Source: an uncultured Sanguibacteroides sp.
GTDB taxonomy: Bacteria; Bacteroidota; Bacteroidia; Bacteroidales; Marinifilaceae
Assembly: GCF_900543425.1 (NCBI RefSeq)
Contig: NZ_UQRQ01000018.1
Location: 1 to 62,216 of the forward strand
Length of the DNA stretch: 62,216 nucleotides
Direction: 5' to 3'
Shown: piece by piece, positions 8,956-16,490 of the stretch
Layout of the letters: each line of letters starts with the position of its first letter
Numbering within the stretch: the stretch's first letter is position 1
The notes under the pieces: model-generated
Database searches by the model: none
What the model saw: only the letters and a program-made list of their open reading frames with translations
What the model was told of the DNA's origin: nothing
Position numbers and translations under genes: made by a program

Positions 8956-9639
8956 ATGAATAAACAAGGAAATACATACACCTTTATATATTCCATTATA
9001 CTGGTTGTTATTGTTGCCGTTCTGCTGTCCGTGATAGCTCTATGGTTACAACCTACTCAAAATGAAAATATAGAGAATGAAAAGAGACAGAACATATTAC
9101 GTTCCGTAAATATTACTTCTACCCCGGAAAATTCCAAAGAATTGTTCGATAAATACATTACCAGACAATTTATCGTCAATTCGAAAGGTGAAGAAGTAGC
9201 GGGAAACGCCTTTACGGTAGATCTTAGCAAGGAAGTGAAAAAATCGTGTGAGGAGAGGCAGCTTCCGGTTTACGTGGCCAATATCGATGGTGTAACCAAA
9301 TATATCTTACCGTTGCAAGGTACCGGACTATGGGGACCTATTTGGGGGTATATTTCTCTAAATGCAGACAAAAATACCGTTTACGGAACTGTTTTTGACC
9401 ACAAAGGTGAAACTCCCGGTCTTGGAGCAGAAATCACCCAAGATCGCTTCCGGCGCCAATTTGACGGAAAAACGATTTTTAATAACGGTAATCTGGTCTC
9501 CATACTCGTGAAAAAAGGCGGCGGAGCTACCGGCCCGCATGAAGTGGATGCCATCTCCGGAGGAACCATTACCTCCAAAGGAGTCGAGAGCATGCTTAAA
9601 AATTACTTAACCTGTTACGAACCATTCTTAAAAAAATAA
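8956..9639 (+). CDS. nqrC: Na+-NQR subunit C (covalent FMN)
   Basis: Single-pass membrane subunit (hydrophobic residues 10-31) with a periplasmic FMN-binding domain. The flavinylation site is DAISGGTITSKGV with Thr204 as acceptor. The consensus SGAT is SGGT here (Gly203 for Ala). Upstream, LQGTGLWGPIWGYISLNADK matches the FMN-binding fold. ApbE-type flavin transferase must act on this protein, but no apbE is seen in the window. It overlaps nothing and sits 6 nt before nqrD. Confidence 0.96.
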   Translation: MNKQGNTYTFIYSIILVVIVAVLLSVIALWLQPTQNENIENEKRQNILRSVNITSTPENSKELFDKYITRQFIVNSKGEEVAGNAFTVDLSKEVKKSCEERQLPVYVANIDGVTKYILPLQGTGLWGPIWGYISLNADKNTVYGTVFDHKGETPGLGAEITQDRFRRQFDGKTIFNNGNLVSILVKKGGGATGPHEVDAISGGTITSKGVESMLKNYLTCYEPFLKK

Positions 9640-9644
9640 TTCTG

Positions 9645-10289
9645 ATGAGCGAAAAAGAAGCATTATTTTCAGCCAAGAACCTGCAATTATTGTTAGGTCC
9701 GTTGAGTAAGAATAACCCGATCCTCGTACAGGTTTTGGGTATATGTTCTGCTCTTGCTGTTACGGCAAAATTAGAACCGGCCATTGTTATGGCACTATCT
9801 GTAACTGCCGTGACCGCCTTCTCTAACGTGATTCTTTCGCTGTTGAGAAATACCATTCCGACCCGTATTCGTATTATCGTGCAGTTGGTTGTGGTCGCAG
9901 CTTTAGTAATCATTGTGGATCAAATATTAAAAGCCTATGCTTATGATGTAAGTAAACAATTATCCGTATTTGTCGGTTTAATTATTACAAACTGTATCAT
10001 CATGGGGCGGATTGAAGCATTCGCATTAGGAAATAAGCCCTGGCCTTCCCTGCTCGACGGTATCGGCAATGGCTTGGGATACGGTATCATTCTGGTTATC
10101 GTGGCCTTTTTCCGGGAATTACTCGGTTCCGGAACGCTTTTCGGTGTGAAAATTGTACCGCAGGCATTTTACGATATGGGATACATGAATAACGGTTTGA
10201 TGATCCTTCCTCCGATGGCTTTGATCATCGTGGGTATTATTATATGGATCCATCGTTCCAGAAACAAAGATTTAATCGAACAGAAGTAG
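9645..10289 (+). CDS. nqrD: Na+-NQR subunit D
   Basis: Six-helix membrane subunit (214 residues) of the RnfE/NqrD family. It has one cysteine in LGICSALAVT (Cys34) and one in ITNCIIMGR (Cys117), in the two half-helices that share an Fe-S cluster with NqrE. The C-terminal WIHRSRNKDLIEQK is typical. It is tightly spaced after nqrC. Confidence 0.97.
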   Translation: MSEKEALFSAKNLQLLLGPLSKNNPILVQVLGICSALAVTAKLEPAIVMALSVTAVTAFSNVILSLLRNTIPTRIRIIVQLVVVAALVIIVDQILKAYAYDVSKQLSVFVGLIITNCIIMGRIEAFALGNKPWPSLLDGIGNGLGYGIILVIVAFFRELLGSGTLFGVKIVPQAFYDMGYMNNGLMILPPMALIIVGIIIWIHRSRNKDLIEQK

Positions 10290-10313
10290 TTAACCAAAAG
10301 ATAAAATGAAGAT

Positions 10314-10934
10314 ATGGAAAACCTTTTAAATATATTCATTCGCTCTATATTCATCGACAACATGATATTCGCGTACTTCTTGGGTATGTGTTCTTATCTG
10401 GCCGTGTCGAAAACCGTTAAGACTTCTTTCGGTTTGGGTATAGCTGTCGTTTTCGTGTTACTGATTACCGTTCCGGTAAACTATTTGCTGGATAACTATG
10501 TGCTAAAAGCCGGAGCATTAACCTGGCTATTAGGGGAGAGTGCAGCCAGCATCGATCTCAGCTTCTTGAGTTTTATCATGTTTATCGCTGTCATTGCCGC
10601 TATGGTACAATTAGTAGAGATGGTCGTTGAAAAATTCGCACCGGCTTTATACAATCAATTGGGAATATTCTTACCGTTGATTGCCGTTAACTGTGCTATC
10701 ATGGGTGCATCGTTATTTATGCAGGAAAGAGGCTATGCCAACGTGGCGGAAGCCACCGCATTCGGACTGGGTTCCGGTATCGGCTGGCTGCTCGCTATCG
10801 TGGGAATCGCCGCTATCCGTGAAAAACTAAAATACTCGAATATCCCCGCTCCCTTGCGAGGTATCGGCATCACGTTTATCGTGACGGGATTAATGGCTAT
10901 TTCATTTATGAGTTTCTTGGGTATCAATCTGTAA
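10314..10934 (+). CDS. nqrE: Na+-NQR subunit E
   Basis: Six-helix membrane subunit (206 residues) of the RnfA/NqrE family, with cluster-binding cysteines in FLGMCSYLAVS (Cys26) and VNCAIMGAS (Cys127). FGLGSGIGWLLAIVGIAAIR and AFGLGSG features match NqrE. It forms an inverted-topology pair with NqrD. It is followed by a 96-nt repetitive spacer before nqrF. Confidence 0.97.
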   Translation: MENLLNIFIRSIFIDNMIFAYFLGMCSYLAVSKTVKTSFGLGIAVVFVLLITVPVNYLLDNYVLKAGALTWLLGESAASIDLSFLSFIMFIAVIAAMVQLVEMVVEKFAPALYNQLGIFLPLIAVNCAIMGASLFMQERGYANVAEATAFGLGSGIGWLLAIVGIAAIREKLKYSNIPAPLRGIGITFIVTGLMAISFMSFLGINL

Positions 10935-11030
10935 AACAATTCAGTGATTTAGAGATTGCCGATTCGGAGATTATAATCACAGAATCAAAAATCACGGAAT
11001 CACTTCATCAGTAAATCTAAAATTAGTAAG
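10935..11030 (+). repeat. AT-rich low-complexity spacer between nqrE and nqrF
   Basis: Contains near-repeats of AATCAC(A/G)GAATCA and GATTTAGA/AAATCTAAA words. A similar spacer (GATTTAGATTTTAGATTC, AATCATAAATCATAAATTC) lies between nqrA and nqrB. These look like degenerate intergenic repeats; no promoter is evident. Confidence 0.35.
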
Positions 11031-12299
11031 ATGACATTATTAGTAATAAATACAGCTATCGTCACGGCAGGAGTAATCGTGTTCCTTATCGTAACACTCA
11101 TTCTCGTGGGTATGCTCCTGTTTGCCAAGGCAAAACTAACTCCCAAGGGAGAAGTGAAGGTCAGCATTAACCAAGGCGAAAAAGAGATAACAACGGATCC
11201 GGGTTCGACCTTATTGGCTACTCTCGGAAATAATAAAATATTTCTTCCTTCGGCTTGCGGAGGAAAAGGTTCTTGCGGAATGTGCCGTTGCCAAGTAGAA
11301 TCAGGAGCAGGTTCTATTCTTCCCACGGAAACAGGCTTTTTCTCTTATAAACAGCAACACGACAACTGGCGCTTGGCATGTCAGGTTAAAGTAAAAGAAA
11401 ATATCGAAATGAAAATTCCCGAGTCCGTATTGGGAATCAAAAAATGGGAATGCGAGGTCGTTTCCAATAACAACATTTCAACCTTCCTGAAAGAGTTCGT
11501 GGTGAAGTTACCGGAAGGAGAAACGTTAAAATTCAAATCAGGTGGATATATTCAAATAGATGTACCGGCTATCGACGTTGATTTCAAAGATATCGAAATA
11601 AGCGAAAAATACCGGGCAGATTGGGAGCGCATGAAGATGTTCGATCTGAAAATGCACAATCCGGAAGCCACTTACAGAGCCTACTCCATGGCCAACCACC
11701 CGGCTGAAGGGAACATTATCATGTTGAATATCCGTATCGCCACTCCCCCATTCGATAAGGCAATCGGTGGGTTTGCCCATGTAAACCCGGGTATATGCTC
11801 ATCTTATATCTTCACTCGTAAACCGGGCGATAAAGTGACCATTTCCGGACCTTACGGAGAATTCTTCCTGCGGGATACCAATAACGAGATGATGTTTATC
11901 GGTGGAGGTGCCGGTATGGCCCCGATGCGTTCACACATCTTCAATTTATTTAAAACCATGCATACGAAACGGAAAGTAACCTTTTGGTATGGTGCCCGTG
12001 CTTTACAGGAAGCTCCTTACGTGGATCAATTCAACAAGATACAGGAAGAAAACCCGAACTTCCATTGGACCTTGGCTCTCGACAAACCGGATCCGGAAGC
12101 TGATGCGGCAGGAGTTGCTTACAAGCCGGGATTCGTACACCAGGTAATCTACGAGCAATACCTCAAAAATCATGAGAATCCGGAGGATATCGAATACTAT
12201 TTGTGCGGACCTCCTATGATGATTCAGGCCGTCACCAAAATGTTATATGACTTAGGTGTTCCCGATGAAAATGTCATGTACGACAATTTCGGAGGATAA
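11031..12299 (+). CDS. nqrF: Na+-NQR subunit F, NADH dehydrogenase component
   Basis: Entry point for electrons from NADH. Domains in order: an N-terminal transmembrane helix (about 8-31), a [2Fe-2S] ferredoxin domain with Cys76, Cys82, Cys85 and Cys117 (SACGGKGSCGMCRCQV and WRLACQV), an FAD-binding domain with AYSMANHP, and an NADH-binding domain with GGGAGMAPMRSHIF and YLCGPPMMIQAV. The length, 422 residues, is normal. It is the last gene of the operon and is followed by a strong terminator. Confidence 0.97.
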   Translation: MTLLVINTAIVTAGVIVFLIVTLILVGMLLFAKAKLTPKGEVKVSINQGEKEITTDPGSTLLATLGNNKIFLPSACGGKGSCGMCRCQVESGAGSILPTETGFFSYKQQHDNWRLACQVKVKENIEMKIPESVLGIKKWECEVVSNNNISTFLKEFVVKLPEGETLKFKSGGYIQIDVPAIDVDFKDIEISEKYRADWERMKMFDLKMHNPEATYRAYSMANHPAEGNIIMLNIRIATPPFDKAIGGFAHVNPGICSSYIFTRKPGDKVTISGPYGEFFLRDTNNEMMFIGGGAGMAPMRSHIFNLFKTMHTKRKVTFWYGARALQEAPYVDQFNKIQEENPNFHWTLALDKPDPEADAAGVAYKPGFVHQVIYEQYLKNHENPEDIEYYLCGPPMMIQAVTKMLYDLGVPDENVMYDNFGG

Positions 12300-12305
12300 A
12301 GCCAT

Positions 12306-12335
12306 AAAAAAGCCCTTGTTTCCAAGGGCTTTTTT
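12306..12335. terminator. Bidirectional terminator after nqrF
   Basis: AGCCCTTG (12311-12318), loop TTTC, CAAGGGCT (12323-12330), with A run on the left and T run on the right. It also serves the convergent minus-strand gene ending at 12354. Confidence 0.9.
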
Positions 12336-12353
12336 CATTATCAATTATTGCGT

Positions 12354-12842
12354 TTATTTCAATTGTTTGTAATTGACCGCATAAAGGATGATAAAGAGTA
12401 AGGTAAAAAAACCGGAAGTAACGAAAGAGACCCAAACAAGCATCGAAAACCCGGCATAATAAGGAAGTACAAACAGGGCTAAAATCTGAGCCGCCGTATA
12501 AATATAAAATCCGACCCGCTTCAAATTAAACATAAAAATAGCCCCTATCAAACTAAATAAAGACAAAAATAAACCTGATAGATTGATGGCAGTCGCATGC
12601 ATGTCCGTCACCTGCATAAGATCCATGCTCGAATTCATCCATGCTTTTAAAAAGCCGGAATCCGAACTTCCGGCACTTTGATACAACTGCTGCATTTCTA
12701 CAGTAGAATTCTGAAGTTCTGCTGTAAATAGCCCTATCAAATTACTCAAAATACCCCAACCGCTTCCGATAAAAGTCAGGATACAAAGTACCAGTAAAAA
12801 AGTAGAACGTTTCGGTTTACTCGATTCAAAAGGATTTTCCAT
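12354..12842 (-). CDS. Small four-helix membrane protein, paralogue 1
   Basis: No family name recognised. From the ATG at 12842 it is 162 residues, beginning MENPFESSKPKRSTFLLVLC. An in-frame TTG at 12869 lies inside a -7 box (TATATTTG, 12874-12867), so the shorter start is preferred. Four hydrophobic segments are visible (about 15-38, 85-105, 107-128, 135-155), with a polar loop between the first two. The segment LVLCILTFIGSGWGILSNL closely matches LTVLCILTFIGSGFTLLISF in the next gene upstream, so the two are tandem paralogues, probably co-transcribed. Confidence 0.75.
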   Translation of the reverse strand: MENPFESSKPKRSTFLLVLCILTFIGSGWGILSNLIGLFTAELQNSTVEMQQLYQSAGSSDSGFLKAWMNSSMDLMQVTDMHATAINLSGLFLSLFSLIGAIFMFNLKRVGFYIYTAAQILALFVLPYYAGFSMLVWVSFVTSGFFTLLFIILYAVNYKQLK

Positions 12843-12887
12843 AGTATTCAAAATTAAATTTGAAATCAAATATACAAAATATTAGAA

Positions 12888-13373
12888 TTATTTTACCATA
12901 TATTTATAATTTGCATAATACATCAAAACAAAAGCGGCATTCACCAATAAACCTAATACATTATAAATAAGAAATACAGATACAAATTGTACTGTCGTGT
13001 AAACAAAAAAACCGAATTTATCCAATCGCCACATCCGATACGCCCCGTAAAGAGAAGCTCCGCTTAACACGAGAGAAATAAAAGAAGCCATCATTACAGT
13101 TTGTCCGGAAAGATACTCCCGAGGAACCATCCCGTTCATCCAAAACAATTGTTCTATATAACCGGACATCAACAGGCTCGCGAAGCTGATTAAAAGAGTA
13201 AATCCGCTTCCGATAAAGGTCAAAATACAAAGTACTGTTAGAAAAGCAGGCCTTTTCAATTCCCGACTTCCTCCACGTATATCCGCCCCACGATTCTGCC
13301 CTGTTTTCGTTAATTCGTATACTTCTTCAGAAGAAGCTCCGTCGGACAATTCTTTTTCTTCTCTCTTCATCAT
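12888..13373 (-). CDS. Small four-helix membrane protein, paralogue 2
   Basis: No recognised family. It has 161 residues from the ATG at 13373. A charged cytoplasmic N-terminus of about 45 residues (KREEKELSDGASSEEVYELT) precedes four hydrophobic segments. It shares the FLTVLCILTFIGSGF motif and overall layout with the gene at 12354, and both end in a short basic tail (NYKYMVK here, NYKQLK there). The two genes are 45 nt apart. The role is unknown; there are no catalytic residues to point to. Confidence 0.72.
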   Translation of the reverse strand: MMKREEKELSDGASSEEVYELTKTGQNRGADIRGGSRELKRPAFLTVLCILTFIGSGFTLLISFASLLMSGYIEQLFWMNGMVPREYLSGQTVMMASFISLVLSGASLYGAYRMWRLDKFGFFVYTTVQFVSVFLIYNVLGLLVNAAFVLMYYANYKYMVK

Positions 13374-13456
13374 TTTCTTTTTATATTTCAACTTTCTTAT
13401 TCCTTACGAATCTACAGGAGAAAGGGTTTTTAGGATTAAAAAAAAACTTGAAATAC

Positions 13457-13487
13457 TTTGTTTACAACGAGTATTAATATAATTTTG
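13457..13487 (+). promoter_or_regulatory. Promoter of glyA
   Basis: TTTG (13457-13460), 19 nt, TAATTTTG (13480-13487); a full match to the Bacteroidetes consensus, about 40 nt before the ATG. Confidence 0.75.
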
Positions 13488-13527
13488 GCAAAGATTTTAG
13501 AACGTCTATATATTAAAAATCTAAATA

Positions 13528-14808
13528 ATGAAAAGAGATACGCAAATTTTTGACCTTATTGATAAGGAGTGTCAACGTCAAAAACAGGGGTTGGAATTAA
13601 TAGCCTCTGAGAACTTCGTAAGTGAGCAAGTAATGCAAGCAATGGGTTCCTGTTTAACCAACAAATATGCCGAAGGTTATCCCGGAGCTCGTTATTACGG
13701 AGGGTGCCAAATTGTTGACCAGACAGAACAGTTAGCTATTGATCGCGCATGCCAATTATTTGGTGCCGAATTCGCCAACGTACAACCGCACTCGGGAGCA
13801 CAAGCCAACGCGGCCGTGTTCTTCGCCTGCATGAAACCGGGAGATACGTTCTTAGGATTAGACCTGGCACACGGAGGTCACCTTTCTCATGGCTCACCTG
13901 TGAATCTTTCCGGAATCAACTACCATCCGGTAGCTTACCACGTGAAAGAGGAAACCGGTATGGTGGATTACGATGAAATGGAACAATTAGCCATCGAACA
14001 CAAGCCTAAAATGATCGTATCCGGAGCATCCGCTTATTCCCGGGACTGGGATTACAAACGCATGCGGGAGATTGCTGATAAAGTAGGTGCCCTCTTAATG
14101 TGTGATATGTCTCATCCGGCCGGTCTGATCGCCAAAGGATTGTTGAACAACCCGATGGATTATTGTCATATCGTGACCACCACGACCCATAAAACACTTC
14201 GCGGTCCCCGCGGCGGTATGATCCTTCTTCCTAAAGATTTCCCAAATCCATGGGGATTGAAAACGCCTAAGGGAGAAATCAAAATGATGTCACAGGTAAT
14301 CAATTTTGCCGTATTCCCGGGACAACAAGGAGGACCGCTTGAACACGTAATTGCCGCTAAAGCCGTTGCTTTCGGAGAAGCATTATCCAAAGAGTATACC
14401 AACTATGCCAAACAAATGTTAGCCAACTCCAAAGCCATGGCAAAAGCTTTCATGGACAAAGGGTACAAAGTTATCTCCGGAGGTACAGACAATCACTCCA
14501 TGCTAATTGACCTGAGAACCAAATTCCCGGATTTAACCGGTAAAAAGGCCGAAAATACATTGGTATTGGCAGACATCACTATCAACAAAAATATGGTACC
14601 GTTCGATACGCGTACTCCGTTCTCCACTTCCGGTTTGCGGGTAGGTACTCCTGCCATCACAACTCGTGGTTTGAAAGAAGAGCACATGCCAATCATCGTA
14701 GACATGATCGACCGGGTATTAAGCAATGTCGATAATGCCGACGTAATTGCACAAGTAAGAAAAGAGGTAAACGCCATGATGAGCGACAGACCGATGTTCG
14801 CTTGGTAA
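13528..14808 (+). CDS. glyA: Serine hydroxymethyltransferase
   Basis: PLP enzyme converting serine and tetrahydrofolate to glycine and 5,10-methylene-THF, the main one-carbon source. The 426 residues show LIASENFVS, NKYAEGYPGARYYGGC and the PLP-lysine motif VTTTTHKTLRGPRGG, with Lys222. The C-terminal TTRGLKEEHM is also typical. It has its own promoter and a very long terminator hairpin. Functionally it links to gcvH (61484) and to the folate genes in this window. Confidence 0.98.
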   Translation: MKRDTQIFDLIDKECQRQKQGLELIASENFVSEQVMQAMGSCLTNKYAEGYPGARYYGGCQIVDQTEQLAIDRACQLFGAEFANVQPHSGAQANAAVFFACMKPGDTFLGLDLAHGGHLSHGSPVNLSGINYHPVAYHVKEETGMVDYDEMEQLAIEHKPKMIVSGASAYSRDWDYKRMREIADKVGALLMCDMSHPAGLIAKGLLNNPMDYCHIVTTTTHKTLRGPRGGMILLPKDFPNPWGLKTPKGEIKMMSQVINFAVFPGQQGGPLEHVIAAKAVAFGEALSKEYTNYAKQMLANSKAMAKAFMDKGYKVISGGTDNHSMLIDLRTKFPDLTGKKAENTLVLADITINKNMVPFDTRTPFSTSGLRVGTPAITTRGLKEEHMPIIVDMIDRVLSNVDNADVIAQVRKEVNAMMSDRPMFAW

Positions 14809-14814
14809 TGATCG

Positions 14815-14865
14815 AAATACGAATAAAAAAAGCTGCTTTTGAAGCAGCTTTTTTTATTCGTATTT
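14815..14865. terminator. Perfect 24-bp inverted repeat: shared terminator of glyA and the Fpg-like gene
   Basis: Bases 14815-14838 are fully complementary to 14842-14865 around a 3-nt loop. The inner GCTGCTT/AAGCAGC core is flanked by A7/T7 tracts, and an outer AAATACGAAT/ATTCGTATTT extends the stem. It terminates in both directions. The minus-strand gene's stop codon (14854-14856) lies inside the right arm. Confidence 0.92.
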
Positions 14866-15693
14866 TTGACAACCGGGACAATAATATATACTACCTCCCA
14901 TATAATTTTCTTTCAATATCATCTCTCCACAAGACAAACAACGACTTCCCAGCGTCGCTTTCGATAAATGGGGAATATACCCTCCCGGTTTTCCGAATAA
15001 ATCGGTTTCGGTATTTCTACCCCCCAAACAATACATCTCTCTCAATACCAACTTAATCGCATCAAACAATCTCTCTTTTTGCCCAAAAGATAAAGAAGAG
15101 ACCTTACTTCTCGGATGGATCCTTGCGTGATACAGGATATCCTGCAATACCCCGTTTCCCAAGCCGGGAATCATCTGCTCGGTTGCCAAAAAAGCTTTAA
15201 TACTCTTTTTTTCCTGCTCTTTCCCTTTAAACAACCCCATAAAATAAGATATATCGAAAGCATCCGTCATTACTTGAGGTTTATATTTTGCGCTCTCGTA
15301 ATAAGGTTTTAAAGAACCCTCAAAATCTCCGGTCGGAAAACACCAGATTCCACCGTACATCCGGACAGAAGCAACAAGACAACTCTGATCTTCAAAACCA
15401 ACCAACAACTGATGTTTAGCAGGAAGTTTCTCTTCCGGCCCATAATAACGGAGATTTACGCCATCCGTATATACCAAACGAACTTCTTCAGCATCTATTT
15501 CAACCATCCCCCCGTGAGCACATGCCCTTTTCAAGATTTTACCGGACAAACGCTTTTCATATTCATCCGTATCTCCATAAAAAAAAGTAAACCGATGCGG
15601 TGTATTTTTCACGATTACATCCGTAACTCGCTTTCCTTTGATCGTTCGGTTTAATTGTTCGGCTAAACACAAAGCTTCCGGAGCCTCTATCAT
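14854..15693 (-). CDS. Fpg/Nei-family DNA glycosylase-like protein without the N-terminal proline
   Basis: Formamidopyrimidine-DNA glycosylase/endonuclease VIII fold, 279 residues. Visible features are the N-terminal MIEAPEALCLAEQLNR, the helix-two-turn-helix motif EQMIPGLGNGVLQDILYHAR, and a C-terminal zinc finger with CLSCGEM and YYCPGCQ. Canonical Fpg/Nei enzymes start MPE, and the proline exposed after Met removal is the Schiff-base nucleophile. Here that position is Ile, while the next Glu is kept. The protein may bind lesions, act by another residue, or belong to a divergent clade annotated generically as Fpg family. It is convergent with glyA and lies 80 nt from coaD. Confidence 0.82.
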   Translation of the reverse strand: MIEAPEALCLAEQLNRTIKGKRVTDVIVKNTPHRFTFFYGDTDEYEKRLSGKILKRACAHGGMVEIDAEEVRLVYTDGVNLRYYGPEEKLPAKHQLLVGFEDQSCLVASVRMYGGIWCFPTGDFEGSLKPYYESAKYKPQVMTDAFDISYFMGLFKGKEQEKKSIKAFLATEQMIPGLGNGVLQDILYHARIHPRSKVSSLSFGQKERLFDAIKLVLREMYCLGGRNTETDLFGKPGGYIPHLSKATLGSRCLSCGEMILKENYMGGSIYYCPGCQKYE

Positions 15694-15773
15694 TCTATTT
15701 TATCATTTAAAGTTTCAAATCAAAACTACAAAAGGAACTATGACCACTATTCTTCTGTTTTGTCGCAAGATAT

Positions 15774-16253
15774 CTACTGAAAACAAATCAGATCCTCAGT
15801 CGAAATATTCGTGGGTAAAAATTTGGTAGCATCCCCTCCGTTCATGATGATATCCCGCACAATGGTCGAACTGATAAAGGTATGTTCCGGGGAGGTTAAC
15901 AAGAATACAGTCTCAACGGAAGAGTCCATTGCCTTATTGATCTGTCCGACAGCCCTTTCATATTCGAAATCAGCTGCTGTTCTCAAGCCTCGAATAATAA
16001 AACCGGCTTCTATCCGGTTACAATAATCAACTGTCAAACCGGAATAACTTTCCACCTGAACCCGTTCTATATCCTTAAATACTTTCTGTATAATAGCAAT
16101 ACGAGTATCTATATCCAAAAATTCTCTCTTAACAGCATTGATACCGACAGCCACAATAATACGATCAAATATCTTCAATCCTCTTTTTACAATCTCCTCG
16201 TGTCCCACGGTAAAAGGATCGAACGAGCCTGGAAATACGGCAATTTTTTCCAT
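15774..16253 (-). CDS. coaD: Phosphopantetheine adenylyltransferase
   Basis: Penultimate enzyme of coenzyme A synthesis: ATP plus 4'-phosphopantetheine gives dephospho-CoA. The 159 residues start MEKIAVFPGSFDPFTVGHEE, with the nucleotidyltransferase motif GSFDPFTVGH (residues 9-18). RGLRTAADFEYERAVGQINK and the ISSTIVRDI motif follow. The length is typical. It is separated from the Fpg-like gene by 80 nt and is divergent from the PycB-type gene. Confidence 0.97.
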   Translation of the reverse strand: MEKIAVFPGSFDPFTVGHEEIVKRGLKIFDRIIVAVGINAVKREFLDIDTRIAIIQKVFKDIERVQVESYSGLTVDYCNRIEAGFIIRGLRTAADFEYERAVGQINKAMDSSVETVFLLTSPEHTFISSTIVRDIIMNGGDATKFLPTNISTEDLICFQ

Positions 16254-16438
16254 TACAATTCATTTATGATTAAAAAATAAACCCTAATTTTCTCATTTGC
16301 ACGCACATACAATACGATACATAAGCAACTTCCCCCACATGTTACAAATTAAAACTATTTTTCTGAATTAACAAAGAAATTGTTATTATTTCTCCTTGAT
16401 TTCATTGAAAATTATTAGGATAAAAAAATAACTTTAGA

Positions 16439-16446
16439 TATATTTG
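16439..16446 (+). promoter_or_regulatory. -7 box of the carboxyltransferase gene
   Basis: TATATTTG, 44 nt before the ATG at 16491. No TTTG at the right spacing. A TAACAA-AGAAA-TTGTTA inverted repeat lies further upstream at 16369-16385. Confidence 0.5.
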
Positions 16447-16490
16447 TGAAATAGAAAAATACAACACATAACAATTAATTCTTATAAAAC

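Noticed and set aside
16369..16385. TAACAA-AGAAA-TTGTTA inverted repeat as a Rex operator
   Set aside because: The arms point the opposite way to the usual Rex motif (TTGTTA...TAACAA), and the site is far from the -7 box.
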